Source of the DNA: Dipteris shenzhenensis
Taxonomy: Eukaryota > Polypodiophyta > Polypodiopsida > Gleicheniales
Assembly: GCA_047967505.1 (NCBI GenBank)
Contig: CM106538.1
Direction: 5' to 3' (one strand)
Length of the DNA: 64,000 nt
Part shown: positions 1 to 9,809 of the stretch, in pieces
How positions within the stretch are numbered: the stretch's first letter is position 1
Layout of the letters: every line of letters begins with the position of its first letter
Position numbers and translations under genes: made by a program
The notes under the pieces: model-generated
Databases searched by the model: none
Told to the model about the DNA's origin: nothing
The model's input: only the letters and a program-made list of their open reading frames with translations

Positions 1-1
1 T

Positions 2-1846
2 TGCCCTCCCTATGCTCTCCCCGGGTTGGGTCATCTTCTTCTTTTCTATAAGCTCAAGGAGGAGCTCTTTGTGAAGCTCGCCCGGGCCTACGGAGCCGTC
101 TACAGGTCTGTCTCCCAAACTTTGTTGTAGGCGGGTCTGTCAACGGCCTTGCTCCGAGATTTTGTTGTGGAGTATCTATTGCCGGTTTTTGCTCCACTGA
201 CCCGAGCTTTTCCCTGGAGTACAGATTGCACATCGGACGGCAGCCCTATGTTATCATTGCCGATGCGGAACTGTGCAAGGAACTGTGCATCAAGCAGTTC
301 AAATCTGCCACGGACCGTAATCCTCCGCCTTACATCGAGACTGTCCCGGTTCTTAACCGTGGTCTCTTTTTCACCAGGTAATTGAAACCTCATCGTCTGC
401 CAAGATTTCTGTACACTCGCCTTCGGGTGTGATTCTGCTTTTTGCTTATCCTTACTCGGCTCGTCGCACAGAGGCAACAAATGGTCATCTTTGCGCAACA
501 TCCAGCTCCCTTTCTACCATTCTGATCAGATGCGCAAATACGTACCATTGATGAGCCGTATCATCGACAACCTGTTGACTGAGCTGGCTACTAAGACAGA
601 GAGCGAAGACGTGGAAGTTTGCGACTATCTGATGAGGATGACGGTAGACGTCATTGGAGAGGCTGCATTCGGCACACAATTCGGATGTCTCAAGGGACAG
701 AAATCGGGAGACCCTGAAAGTTTGGAATCAAAATTAATTCTTTGTGCACAGAGATTTATCGCTGCACTCCGGTTGGACGAAAAAGCTCCATTAAGCACAA
801 TCGTTGGAGTCTTCTTGCCTGTCTTACAGCAACCAGTACGAAAGTTTCTGGCTATGTTCCCCTCGACAGGTGATGGGGATCAAGAAATGTGCGCTCTCAA
901 TCTGCAAAACGTGTTGAGTCAAATCGTTTCACAGAGAAAGCGGCAGGTTGGAAACGAGAACCGGATCGATGGATTGTCCTTGCTACTAAACGCAAAGAAG
1001 GACGCACCACAACTCCTTACAGACGATTACGTAGGTGGGCTGACTTTCGAGATGCTTCTGACCGGGTCGGAGACCACCTCAACAACGCTCTCTTTTGCCC
1101 TGTATCTAATCTCTGGCCATCCGGAGGTTGAACGCAAGCTGGTGAAAGAAATAGATGCTTTTGGGCCACACGATCGCAAACCCACCTATGAGGATCTCGA
1201 CCGGTTTCCCTACGTGGAACAGGTATGGCGCGGAGCTCTAGATCGTAAGACTCTTCCATGGAATTCCTATCCGAAACTGATTTACTGCACAATTGGAAGC
1301 GTAGGTAATAAAAGAAGCGCTACGATACTACACCCCGTCACCGATAATTGCTCGTGAGATATTGAAAGACATGGAGCTAGGCGGTTACCGTCTTAAGAAG
1401 GTACGAGATGCAGCAAAGCTGGCAAACACAGTCGGATTTCTAAGATCAGATCAGCCATGTTTTGGTATAGGTATCTTTGTGATCCGCTCAATCATGCTTG
1501 TTATGTGGTGCTATGACAGGGCACTGCGGTGTGGCTGGCGATGAACGCCGTGTTGTGGGATCCGAAACATTTTCCAGAGCCAGATAAGTTCAGGCCAGAG
1601 AGATTCGATCCGAACTGCGAGGAAAACAAGGCGAGGCACCCATATGCATTCAGCCCTTTTGGGATGGGGCCTCGGATCTGCATAGGCTATAAGTTCTCGA
1701 TGCAGGAAGCCAAGATGGCATTGATAATGCTGTACCAAAGGTTCACGTTCGAGCATTCTCCTGCAATGGAGAAGCCTCTAGCCATGCACTTCGGCATTAT
1801 TCGTCGCCCTAAGTTTGGTGTGAGGTTGCGAGTTCATCCACGTTGA
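2..1846 (+). CDS. Cytochrome P450, CYP711 (MAX1)-like, 5'-partial, five exons
   Basis: Exons I can place: <2-105, 225-377, 472-1222, 1305-1400, 1520-1846 (stop TGA). Introns of 119, 94, 82 and 119 bp all have GT...AG ends, and the joined frame is open for 476 codons. Visible in order: the proline-rich hinge (PPYALPGLGHL) after the missing membrane anchor, the early motif GRQPYVIIADAELCKE, FFTR/SSLRN before helix C, the helix-I oxygen-activation stretch LLTGSETTST, the K-helix ExxR (KEALR), the PERF region (FRPERFDP), and the haem loop FGMGPRICIG with its Cys ligand. The early motif, the FFTR block, the HPYAFxPFGxGPR block and the C-terminus resemble CYP711A/MAX1, which oxidises carlactone in strigolactone synthesis at the ER. 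That substrate is inferred from family resemblance recalled from memory. About 45-50 N-terminal residues lie outside the window. No stop or frameshift is seen, so the gene looks functional. Confidence 0.9.
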
Positions 1847-1976
1847 TGTAAACATTGGCACTTAATGAAACAGGCCTAACAAACGCGTGTGTGTGTGTCT
1901 TTGTTAGGTTTGTGTGCCTTGTTTCCTTGTGATTGAATTTTCAATATAGCATTCTACGGCCTGGTTTTACTAAGGG

Positions 1977-1980
<4 letters not shown>

Positions 1981-2012
<32 letters not shown>

Positions 2013-2085
2013 GTGTACATACATGCATACATATGTATGTATATATGTGTGTGTATGTGTATGTGTGTGTGTATCCACTTATAAG
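1981..2085. repeat. Microsatellites (CT)n and (TG/TATG)n
   Basis: A run of about 13 CT units is followed by TATG/TGTG-rich sequence about 135 bp after the P450 stop codon, inside its probable 3' flank. Confidence 0.9.
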
Positions 2086-3039
2086 CCATCCTTCCCCACC
2101 AATTTTACTAGAATCCACATGTGTTTGAGTGGTTCTCTCTCATAAGACAAAATGTAGTTGGAACGGTTGCTATGCCTAGCTTTAAAACTTAATATTTTTG
2201 GAGGTCACATAAGTTAAGTTGCACTAAGTACCATGCATAATGCAATTTACATAATTAGATTTCTTCTCATCCACATAGATTAATAATATTACTATGCATT
2301 CTCGTTGTTGTAATATTCATGCATTTGTCACATGATTTATATATGTATGCATGCAATTGTCTATGCACTAACTCAATGCATCATGTTGCCATGCCTTTAT
2401 TTTTAACTAGTTGTGCAGTCTTCAGTGGTAACTCACGTATCATGGGGATCTTGGGGGAATGCCATCGAAGCCTCTACTCTTGAACAACTCCTTGTGGGAG
2501 CTCCATGTGTGCAAACTGTCTACCTGTGTCACCCAAGCGTCTACCGGATCGTGTGCAAGTGATTTCATGAGGGGAGGGAAGAGAGGGGAGAAGGGAGGGG
2601 GAGGGGAATGAGAGCACGAGGGAGAGAAGATGGGGGTAGGGGAATAGTGGCAATCACAAGACCACTCACAAGAAAGGACAAGAAGACTCAATACAAGAGA
2701 ATGAGAAGAAGAGAGAGCTTCTATTCAATTCTTCAAAGTATACAATGAAGACAAAAGTCAAACCTTTGGCCATATATACATATCCACCTTTTGAAGGGAG
2801 GACTAACCCTTGCACTCTCTCGAGTCTCTCTTCTCTCATTTTACAACCACTTGGGCTCATTCGACTCCAAGAGAATTATCACTTGCTACTTCTCATGCTC
2901 CCTCCTACATTTCCACTTTCACTATTAACCAACGTGGCAGTTAACATGCCCCCCTTCCTACTCACAATCCTCCCATGAATTGTGTTCAATGCATAATGCC
3001 GGACTTGAGGGCATTGTTCATAATTCAGTAGCAGCCCTC
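2086..3039. other. Intergenic, no gene recognised
   Basis: A/T-rich sequence with one G/A-rich tract at about 2568-2640. The part from about 2440 on has the texture of transposon-derived sequence, but no domain, LTR or terminal repeat could be placed. Confidence 0.5.
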
Positions 3040-3040
3040 T

Positions 3041-3500
3041 AGGAGATGCATCAAAAGGAATGTAGCGGCTTTCAAAAATGTGTCTTGAACATGTCTTTAA
3101 ATGTCTGGATGTGATGGCTGTGAAGATTTTGGACACATATAGATAACCAAATTACTTGAGGGAATAAGGGGCCCTCATTGAGATTGAACACTATTTCCTC
3201 TTGCAGTCGCTGGTGGTGATCCTCCGGTGGTAGGTCAAGAGCAAGGAGGTTCTTCAATAGTCGAATGTCATGTGGGAGATGTAGCAAAAGGGATGTAGGA
3301 GCTTCCAAAAATGTGTCTCAAACATGTCTTCAAATGTCTGGATGTGATGGCCGTGAAGATTTTGGACACATATAGATAAGCAAATTACTTGAGGGAATAA
3401 GGGGCCCTCATTGAGATTGAACACTATTTCCTCTCTTGTAGTCACTAGTGGTGCTTCTCTGCTAGCAGGTCAAGAGCAGGGAGGTCCTTCAGCAAAATTA
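3041..3500. repeat. Tandem duplication, 233-bp unit, two copies
   Basis: The segment starting AGGAGATGCATCAAAAGG at 3041 recurs at 3274 with about 90% identity, including the shared stretch around GAAGATTTTGGACACATAT (3122 and 3355). Both copies are non-coding. Confidence 0.85.
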
Positions 3501-4376
3501 AAAGCAGTTGGAAAAAGTGCATGGTTGCCACAACTGTTTTTTTTTTTTAAGGCGAAAAAAAGTAAAAGTTGCCACAACTGTTGGATCTGGGACAGATGCA
3601 AATTTTGTGTTGAACTTCACCATCTAGTCAACCAGAGGTAGTGAAGAGCCAACCTCTGGAAAATCGAAGCAAGGGAAGTTGCAGGCAATGTGGGGATTTG
3701 CTTCCCACATCTTCTCAAAATCTGGTGCACGGAGTGGCATGAAGGTAGGGTCGATCCTCCGTTGATCTCACGTAGCAATAAGTCCACCAAAATGCTGCAT
3801 GTTTTAAAAATGGGATTCTCCATGGAGGTTGGAGACCAGCATCCTTATCGGCTTGGGGTACACAGATTGTAGTTAGGTCAGCCATATCTCCCCATATACA
3901 CCGATCATGTTCATGTCACCATTTGTGGAAGTTGCATCGAATGAGATCAGTTAAAGCTCTCACCTCCATTATGTCTTTTCGAGATAGGTGAAAGCTTTGC
4001 AACTTTCCTTTCCACATGTTCATGTCAGGCAAAGTATCATGCCCATTAAAGACATACACATGTTAAGCTAGAAGCATAGTCATGTATATTTTTTTTGTTT
4101 CCTATTTTTTAGGGATGGTTGCTTGTCACATAAATTATTTTAGAAGCAATTAAATTCTAATATTAATTTCCATTGGTAATCTTTGTTTCTTTTTATACAA
4201 GATTTCACTCTACATGAGAGTTCAGATGTGGCATTGTATGTGAGAAATGAAGTGCTTGCCTTTGGGCAAATATGCATTAATAGGCTGGAACAAAGTCTAA
4301 TGACTCTAGAAGAGATTTAGAGGCATAAGAGAAGATATCTTATGCATCATTTTCAAAAAATGGTGTATCTTTACAC
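3501..4376. other. Intergenic, no gene recognised
   Basis: A/T-rich sequence with an internal A/T run near 3538. No supported reading frame, RNA gene or terminal repeat was seen. Confidence 0.5.
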
Positions 4377-5279
4377 GGGTGTGATTTTTTGGTGAGCTTT
4401 TTGTCATGAGCTTTTTTTCAATTTTCATGAATATTGCGAGCTTTTCATTCACCTGAGAGAGAGAGAGGGGGGGGTCATGGAGTGGGGTGGGTTGAAAGTT
4501 TGGGTTGTGGTTGCAGTTAAGAGGAGAGAGGGGGGGGAGGGGAGATAAAGGAAAGGGGGAGGGACGGGCGCATGGGTAAGGTGGCATGGAGAAGGGAGGG
4601 GAGGGGAGTTGGAACATATATTCATTATCATAGTGGAGAACGTAGAGGGGGAACTTATAAGGTATGCAAAGAGGAGTGCAAGGAGGAGAGAGAGGATGAG
4701 GAATGTGAAAGTTATGTTCATCTACTAAATGTAAAGGGGAAGGGAGAGCATGTGGGAAATTTGTTTATTTTCAAAGTGTATAATTTGACAGATTTGACCT
4801 TTTTTATTGGATTCCTCGTCGAATTCCGGTCAACGCAGACTCAAAACAGGCCCCAAACAGGCCAAAATGACAAAAACACCATTTTTCCAATTTTTATCAG
4901 AATATGGTCATGTTGGTACTCAAAATGACCGGAATTCGACGAGGAATCCAAATATGAGGTCAAAAGTTTCAAATTATACACTTTTAAAATGTACATATCT
5001 CCCATAGTTCCTCCCTTCTACTTTGAATATGGACATATCTTCCATAATTTTTTGCCTCCTACTGCCACTCATATCCTCCCCCCCCTTGTGCATAGTATAC
5101 ACTCTTCCACCCCTCCCACATGCTATGAAAATGAACATATCCTATATTCTCTCCCCCTCTTTCTAACCTCCCCATCTTTCTTATAACAAAAACATGTATG
5201 GATTTCTAAAAAAAGCTCGCAAAAACAAAGGAAATGGTAAAAAAGCTCACATTAAAAAGCTCGCCAAAAGATTTCCCCC
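4377..5279. mobile_element. Foldback, Mutator-like (MULE-type) non-autonomous element with 9-bp target duplication
   Basis: The perfect 9-bp direct repeat TCTTTACAC sits immediately outside both ends (4368-4376 and 5280-5288). The ends are inverted: left GGGTGTGATTTTTTGGTGAGC-like, right reverse complement GGGGGAAATCTTTTGGCGAGC-like. The arms continue inward as imperfect inverted repeats: GAGCTTTTT modules, a purine-rich stretch on the left against a pyrimidine-rich stretch on the right, then a 24-bp perfect inverted core ending with CGTCGAATTCCGG near 4808-4831 and its complement near 4926-4950. The loop is about 95 bp. A 9-bp duplication and long terminal inverted repeats are characteristic of Mutator-like elements. 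No transposase is encoded, so it would depend on one elsewhere. Confidence 0.85.
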
Positions 5280-5288
5280 TCTTTACAC

Positions 5289-5690
5289 CACCTCTATGTT
5301 GATAACAACAACTCTTGGATTATCATATAGAGGTTATTTAATTTATTTACTACTCAATTAATAAAAAATAAGAAAACAATTAGTAAATATATACGAAAAT
5401 TTTAAATAAATAATTAAGGAGGCATTTAGCAATAAAATTATATAACAACTATTTTGATGATTAATTAGCAGTTCATAAATTTTTTACAAAAGTTAGTTAG
5501 TAAAATATTGTAATTAGAAAATTAATTAATAACTAATAAATTAATTAATGGTGAAATTGATTAGAAATTATGCTTGTCTCTTTGAGCTTATGTACTTTGT
5601 GATTTTTGGTTATATGTTTATAATAACCTTAATTTTTGGCCTTCCCCTTTTTTTCATCACTAGAAGTTTGGGAATGTAGTCATGTTTGAT
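5289..5690. other. A/T-rich intergenic sequence
   Basis: Very A/T-rich sequence rich in TTAATTAAT-type words. Nothing coding or structured was recognised. Confidence 0.5.
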
Positions 5691-5692
5691 TG

Positions 5693-5965
5693 GAAAAGAT
5701 TAAGGGCTATACAAAGTATCATACCCATCGGATATTACTTGCATGGTTGGACATGCATATTTCCAAGTATCTTACCAAGAATCATGCATGCATGTCAAAA
5801 AACATGCATCAACATACTTCTAGCCTATGTATGCATCTCTGATGGGCATGCTACTTTACACAATCCTTAATCTAAGTAAGATTAAGGCATGTGCAAATCA
5901 TCATACCCATCGGATATCATTTGCATGGCTGGACATGCATATTTCCTTGTTTTCTTACCTAAATC
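5693..5965 (-). repeat. Two decayed monomers related to the 182-bp satellite
   Basis: Two copies about 184 bp apart contain CATACCCATCGGATAT followed by TTGCATGG and GGACATGCATATTTCC. Their reverse complement matches the satellite core around CCATGCAAAG / ATATCCGATGGG / ATACTTTGC found at 31.85-52 kb. Orientation is therefore opposite to the main blocks. Confidence 0.6.
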
Positions 5966-6092
5966 CTAAACCCTGAATTTTAAACTTTAAACCCTAAACT
6001 CTAAACCCCCAAATGCTAAACTTGAAAACCTAAATTCTAAATGCTAATCCCTAAATCCTAAAAGCTAAACCCTAAACTCTAAAATTATAAAT
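5963..6092 (-). repeat. Degenerate telomere-like tract (CCCTAAA type)
   Basis: Many variants of CCCTAAA, CTCTAAA and TCCTAAA occur in succession, the complement of the plant TTTAGGG telomere repeat. It is an interstitial, mutated tract, not a live telomere. Confidence 0.7.
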
Positions 6093-6465
6093 AAGTTGCT
6101 TCGGTTAAGATCTAACCTATACTCTCAGACGTAAAATTAGAAAAGAAATCAAACTCTATAATCATTTTTTTGTTAAATTGTTTAAAAAATCAAAATGTGA
6201 ACAATTGTTCTTAAAAACCCCCATTTCGAAGGTATAAAATGAAAAAAAAACCCATTTTGAGGTATAAAATAAAAATATGTTTTTTAAGTAGGGAAAAGTA
6301 AAAATTTTCAAAATCTAGAAACATTTTTTGAAAAACCCTCATTTCTTGCTAATTTGGGAAAAAAAATCAAAATGGGACATGTTTTGAGAACTCTCGTTTT
6401 TTGGAATGGATTTGGTTTCGAAACAGAAATGTGAAACACTTTTAGATTTATTTTTTTTGTGGTCT
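6093..6465. other. A/T-rich intergenic sequence
   Basis: Contains a short duplicated phrase around 'ccatttcgaaggtataaaatgaaaa' type sequence at about 6220 and 6250. No gene seen. Confidence 0.4.
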
Positions 6466-7320
6466 CCCCCCACATGTGGCGCCACATGTGGGTATAATGA
6501 GGGGAAGAGGAAGTGAGTGATGGGGAAGTAGGGAGAGGAAGACTGGGGAGTGGAGAAGAGGGGAGAGGGAAGGTGAGGGAGGGGGGAGGTGGAGCAAATG
6601 AGGGGGAAGTGGGGAAAGAAAGAGAGAAGAAACCCCCCCCCCCAACATATGGCTCATGCCACATGTTCAGGGGGGGGGGGGGGGCTTTTCCCCTCCCAAG
6701 ATGTGGGGGGTATGAGCCATATCTTGGGGGGGGCAACATATGGCAGCCTCCCCCTCCCCCTTCCCAAGATGTGGTGTATGAACCATCTGTTGGGGGTTGG
6801 GGGGGGGGGCATGAGGCAGACTCCCCCAACTTAGAGGGGGGACCAACATGTGGCAACCTCCCCCTCCCCCCCAATATATGGTTCAAACCACGTCGGCTGG
6901 GGGGCAACATGTGGCATATGTTGCCCCACGCTACTTGTTGGGAGGAGAGGAGCCCCCTCCCCCCGCCAACATGCAGCTGGGCCAAATGTTGGGAGGGGGT
7001 GGTAGCGGGGGGTAGGCTTCTTTCTCTCCCCCCACTTCCCCCTCTCCCACTCCCACTCCCACCTCCCCCCTCCCTCACCTTCCCTCTCCCCTCCTCCCCG
7101 CACAACACCCCCCCTAACATGTGGTGGTGGGGGACGGGGGCTTCTTTCTCTCCACCCACTTCCCCCTCTCCCACTCCAACTCCCTCTCCCAACTCCCCCC
7201 TCCCTCACCTTCCCTCTCCCCTCCTCTCCACACCCCCCATGCCATGTGGTGCATGCCACATGTTGAGGGGAGGGGGAGCCCTTCCCCCCAACATGTGGTG
7301 CATGCCACATGTTGAGGCAA
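6466..7320. repeat. G/C-run minisatellite with CACATGTGG palindromes
   Basis: Alternating runs of C and G (up to about 18 G near 6669) separate repeated palindromic cores such as CAACATGTGG...CCACATGTTG. A perfect 24-bp palindrome centred on GGCGCC lies at about 6470-6493. A 124-bp unit starting GCTTCTTTCTCTCC is duplicated at about 7016 and 7140. The long frames here on both strands are by-products of the repeat. Confidence 0.8.
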
Positions 7321-7624
7321 GACTAGTAGGGAAAGGGAGAGGCAAGAGTAGGCAGAGGAGAAGATGGGAGAGGAGAGAGGAGGGGAGAGGGAGATGTGGA
7401 GGAGGGGAAGGGAGGGGAGAAGGAGGGGAAGGGAGGGGAGGGAAGGGGAGAGGTGAGTGACGTGAGACAAAGGAGGGAAGGGGAGATGCACCATGAGAGA
7501 GAGAGAGAGAGAGAGGGAAAGGGAGAGGTGACATGAGAGAGAGAGAGAGAGAGAGAGAGAACAGGGGGGAGGAGAGCAACATGAGAGAGAGGAGGAAAGG
7601 GGAGACTAGGGAAGAGGAGTGGCA

Positions 7625-7669
<45 letters not shown>

Positions 7670-7679
7670 GAGATGAGGG

Positions 7680-7712
<33 letters not shown>

Positions 7713-8208
7713 GAGATGAGGGAGAGAGAGAGAGAGAGGGGGGGGGGAGAGGCAACATGAGAGAGAGAGAAGGAGGGGAGGGGAGGGGAGGGGAGAGGTG
7801 AGCGACATGAGAGAGAGGAGGGGAGGAGAGAGGGTTGGGACGAGGGGAGGGGTAATGTGAGAGAGGGGAGGGGACAAATGAGTGATGGGAGTTTAGAGAG
7901 AGGAGTGAAGGGGGGAGAGATCAGAGAGGGGAGGCAAGAAAAAGAGAGGAGAAATGGATGGAGGGAATGCTTTTGAAATTTTATTTGAAAATACATCTTC
8001 TCCCTACCCGCCATCCCTCTCTCCCATCTCCTTGCCTCCCCTCCCCTCTCCTCTCCTCTCTCCTCCCTTCCCTCCTCTCCCTCAAATCGAGCTCAAATCC
8101 CATCACTCGCCTCTCTCCTCCTCTCTCTTACATCACACCTCCCCTCTCTCCTCCCCTTTCCTCTCTCACGTCGCTCACCTCTCCCCTCCCCTCCTCTTGC
8201 CCCCCTTC

Positions 8209-8274
<66 letters not shown>

Positions 8275-8395
8275 CTCTCCGTCTCTCATGTGGTCTCTCC
8301 CCTCCCCTCCTGGCTCTCACGTTTCTCAACTCTCCCCTCCCCTCCTCTCCTTTCCCTTCTCTTGTTCCTCTCCCTTTCCCTCTCCCTGAGGTTAT
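7321..8395. repeat. Purine/pyrimidine foldback with (GA)n and (CT)n microsatellites
   Basis: The + strand is almost pure G/A from 7321 to 7955 and almost pure C/T from 7980 to 8395. The arms share a longer word in inverted orientation: GAGGTGAGCGACATGAGAGA near 7795 and its near-complement TCTCTCACGTCGCTCACCTC near 8161. The loop is near 7970. A (CT)n run of about 30 units occupies 8213-8270. Confidence 0.8.
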
Positions 8396-8445
8396 GTAGC
8401 ACCCAACCTATTGCTCAAATCAATATATTTTCCAATTTATCGGTA

Positions 8446-8812
8446 GCGGTTTAGGGTTTAAGGTTTAAAGATTATGCTATGAGATATTAGATTTAGGATT
8501 TAGGGTTGAGGATTGAGAATCCAAGGTTTAATATTTAGTTTTTAGTGGGTTTAGGATTTAAGATTTAGAGTTTAGGGTTTAAGATTCAGGATCTAGGGTT
8601 TAGCATTTAGGGTTTAGGCTTTAGGGTTTAGGATTTACAATCTATGGTTTAATCTTTAAGATTTATGGTTTATGATTTAGGACTGAAGATATAAGACTTA
8701 GAGTCTAGGGTTTAAGATCTAGAGATTAGGCTTTTGATTTAGAGTCTAAGATTTAAGATTTAAGGTTTAAGGATTAATTTCTATGGTTTATAGTTTAGGG
8801 TTTAAGGTTTCT
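8446..8812 (+). repeat. Degenerate telomere-like tract (TTTAGGG type)
   Basis: About 40 variants of TTTAGGGTTTAAG, GATTTAGGG and similar occur in succession. Orientation is opposite to the tract at 5963-6092. Confidence 0.75.
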
Positions 8813-9491
8813 AAGGTGATAAGTATCATCGCTTCCTCGCTCTCTCTCTGTCCCTCTTTCTCTCCCATCATCCCCACCCTTCGGAGACCCTTTGTCATGT
8901 GTCTCTTGAGCTCCTTCCCTCTATACCTCCCCCTAGGTCCCTCTTCCATGCCCCCCCTAATTCCTTGCCTCCTCCTAAGAGTCTCATCCCACCCTCTCTC
9001 TTACTCCTTCCCAACCTATGGGAAGTGCAATAGGTGGGGAAGGCCATTATGTGTTGTGCTAGGTGATGGGAAAATGGATTGCTGAGGGGGAGAAACATCC
9101 CTTTCCCACCACTAAATCACCCATTTTTGCAAGCAAAAATGTCTATTGCACTAGTGGTGGGAGAAGGGATGAGTTAGGGGGAGGAACCTCCCTCTCCCAC
9201 TACTTCACCCACATGTTACGAGCATAATAGGTGGGGGAGGCACTTGGAGAAATGGGGGAGGGGGGAGGGATGTGACAAGGTAGTGGGGGATGAGAGAGGG
9301 GGGGAGGTGTTACGAGTGCCATAAGTCTAATGTGTTGCATATTGGCAACTCCTCCACCCCTCCTCCCTCAACCCATCCCCCCTTCCCTCTCATTACCCCC
9401 TTGCTCCCCCCCCCCCTTTCCTACCCTTCTCTCCCCCTCCCCATCTCCCCTCCCCTTCCCCTCCCTCCCCTTTCTTATCCCTCCCCCTGCT
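8813..9491. other. C/T- and G-rich intergenic sequence
   Basis: No gene. Short motifs of the type GTTACGAGC and CAATAGGTGGGG recur (9220-9240, 9308-9330) and reappear right of the copia element at about 16190, suggesting the element inserted into this repeat. Confidence 0.4.
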
Positions 9492-9721
9492 TGACAAAAT
9501 ATGAAGAAGGGAGAGGAGAAGAGTGGAGATGAGGAGAGAGGGCACATCTAGAGAGCACACCACAAATGACTAACTGTACACTAGATTTAGTTGAAAATGT
9601 AGAATATATACAAATCCATTTAGGGTTAGGGTTAGGGCATCTAACCCTTTCCTTTATAGCACTCTACTAGGTTATTGCTATGCACATATGATCACATGAT
9701 GTTGAGCATGAACTCTCAACA
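9492..9721 (-). repeat. Copia 3' LTR
   Basis: Begins TGACAAAATATGAAG and ends CTCTCAACA on the + strand. It matches the right LTR except for about 68 extra bases at about 9531-9598. It contains TTAGGG in tandem (about 9621-9640). The adjacent internal sequence reads GAGGGAAGG on the element strand, a fitting polypurine tract. Confidence 0.85.
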
Positions 9722-9732
9722 CCTTCCCTCAA
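9722..9732 (-). promoter_or_regulatory. Polypurine tract of the copia element
   Basis: CTTGAGGGAAGG-type purine run on the minus strand, directly abutting the 3' LTR. This is the usual site of plus-strand DNA priming. Confidence 0.6.
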
Positions 9733-9809
9733 GATCAACATTATGAAGTACACCTTCCCTCAAGATGGTGATTCTGGGGAATCGAAGAAGGCTAGAGCAT
9801 TACATTCCG

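Noticed and set aside
5963-6092. Chromosome end
   Set aside because: Telomere-like units are heavily mutated and flanked by other sequence on both sides.
6308-8454. Several frames of 150-315 codons on both strands, rich in Pro, Gly, Ser, Leu or Arg/Glu
   Set aside because: They are produced by G/C runs and GA/CT microsatellites; all frames are open at once and no domain is present.
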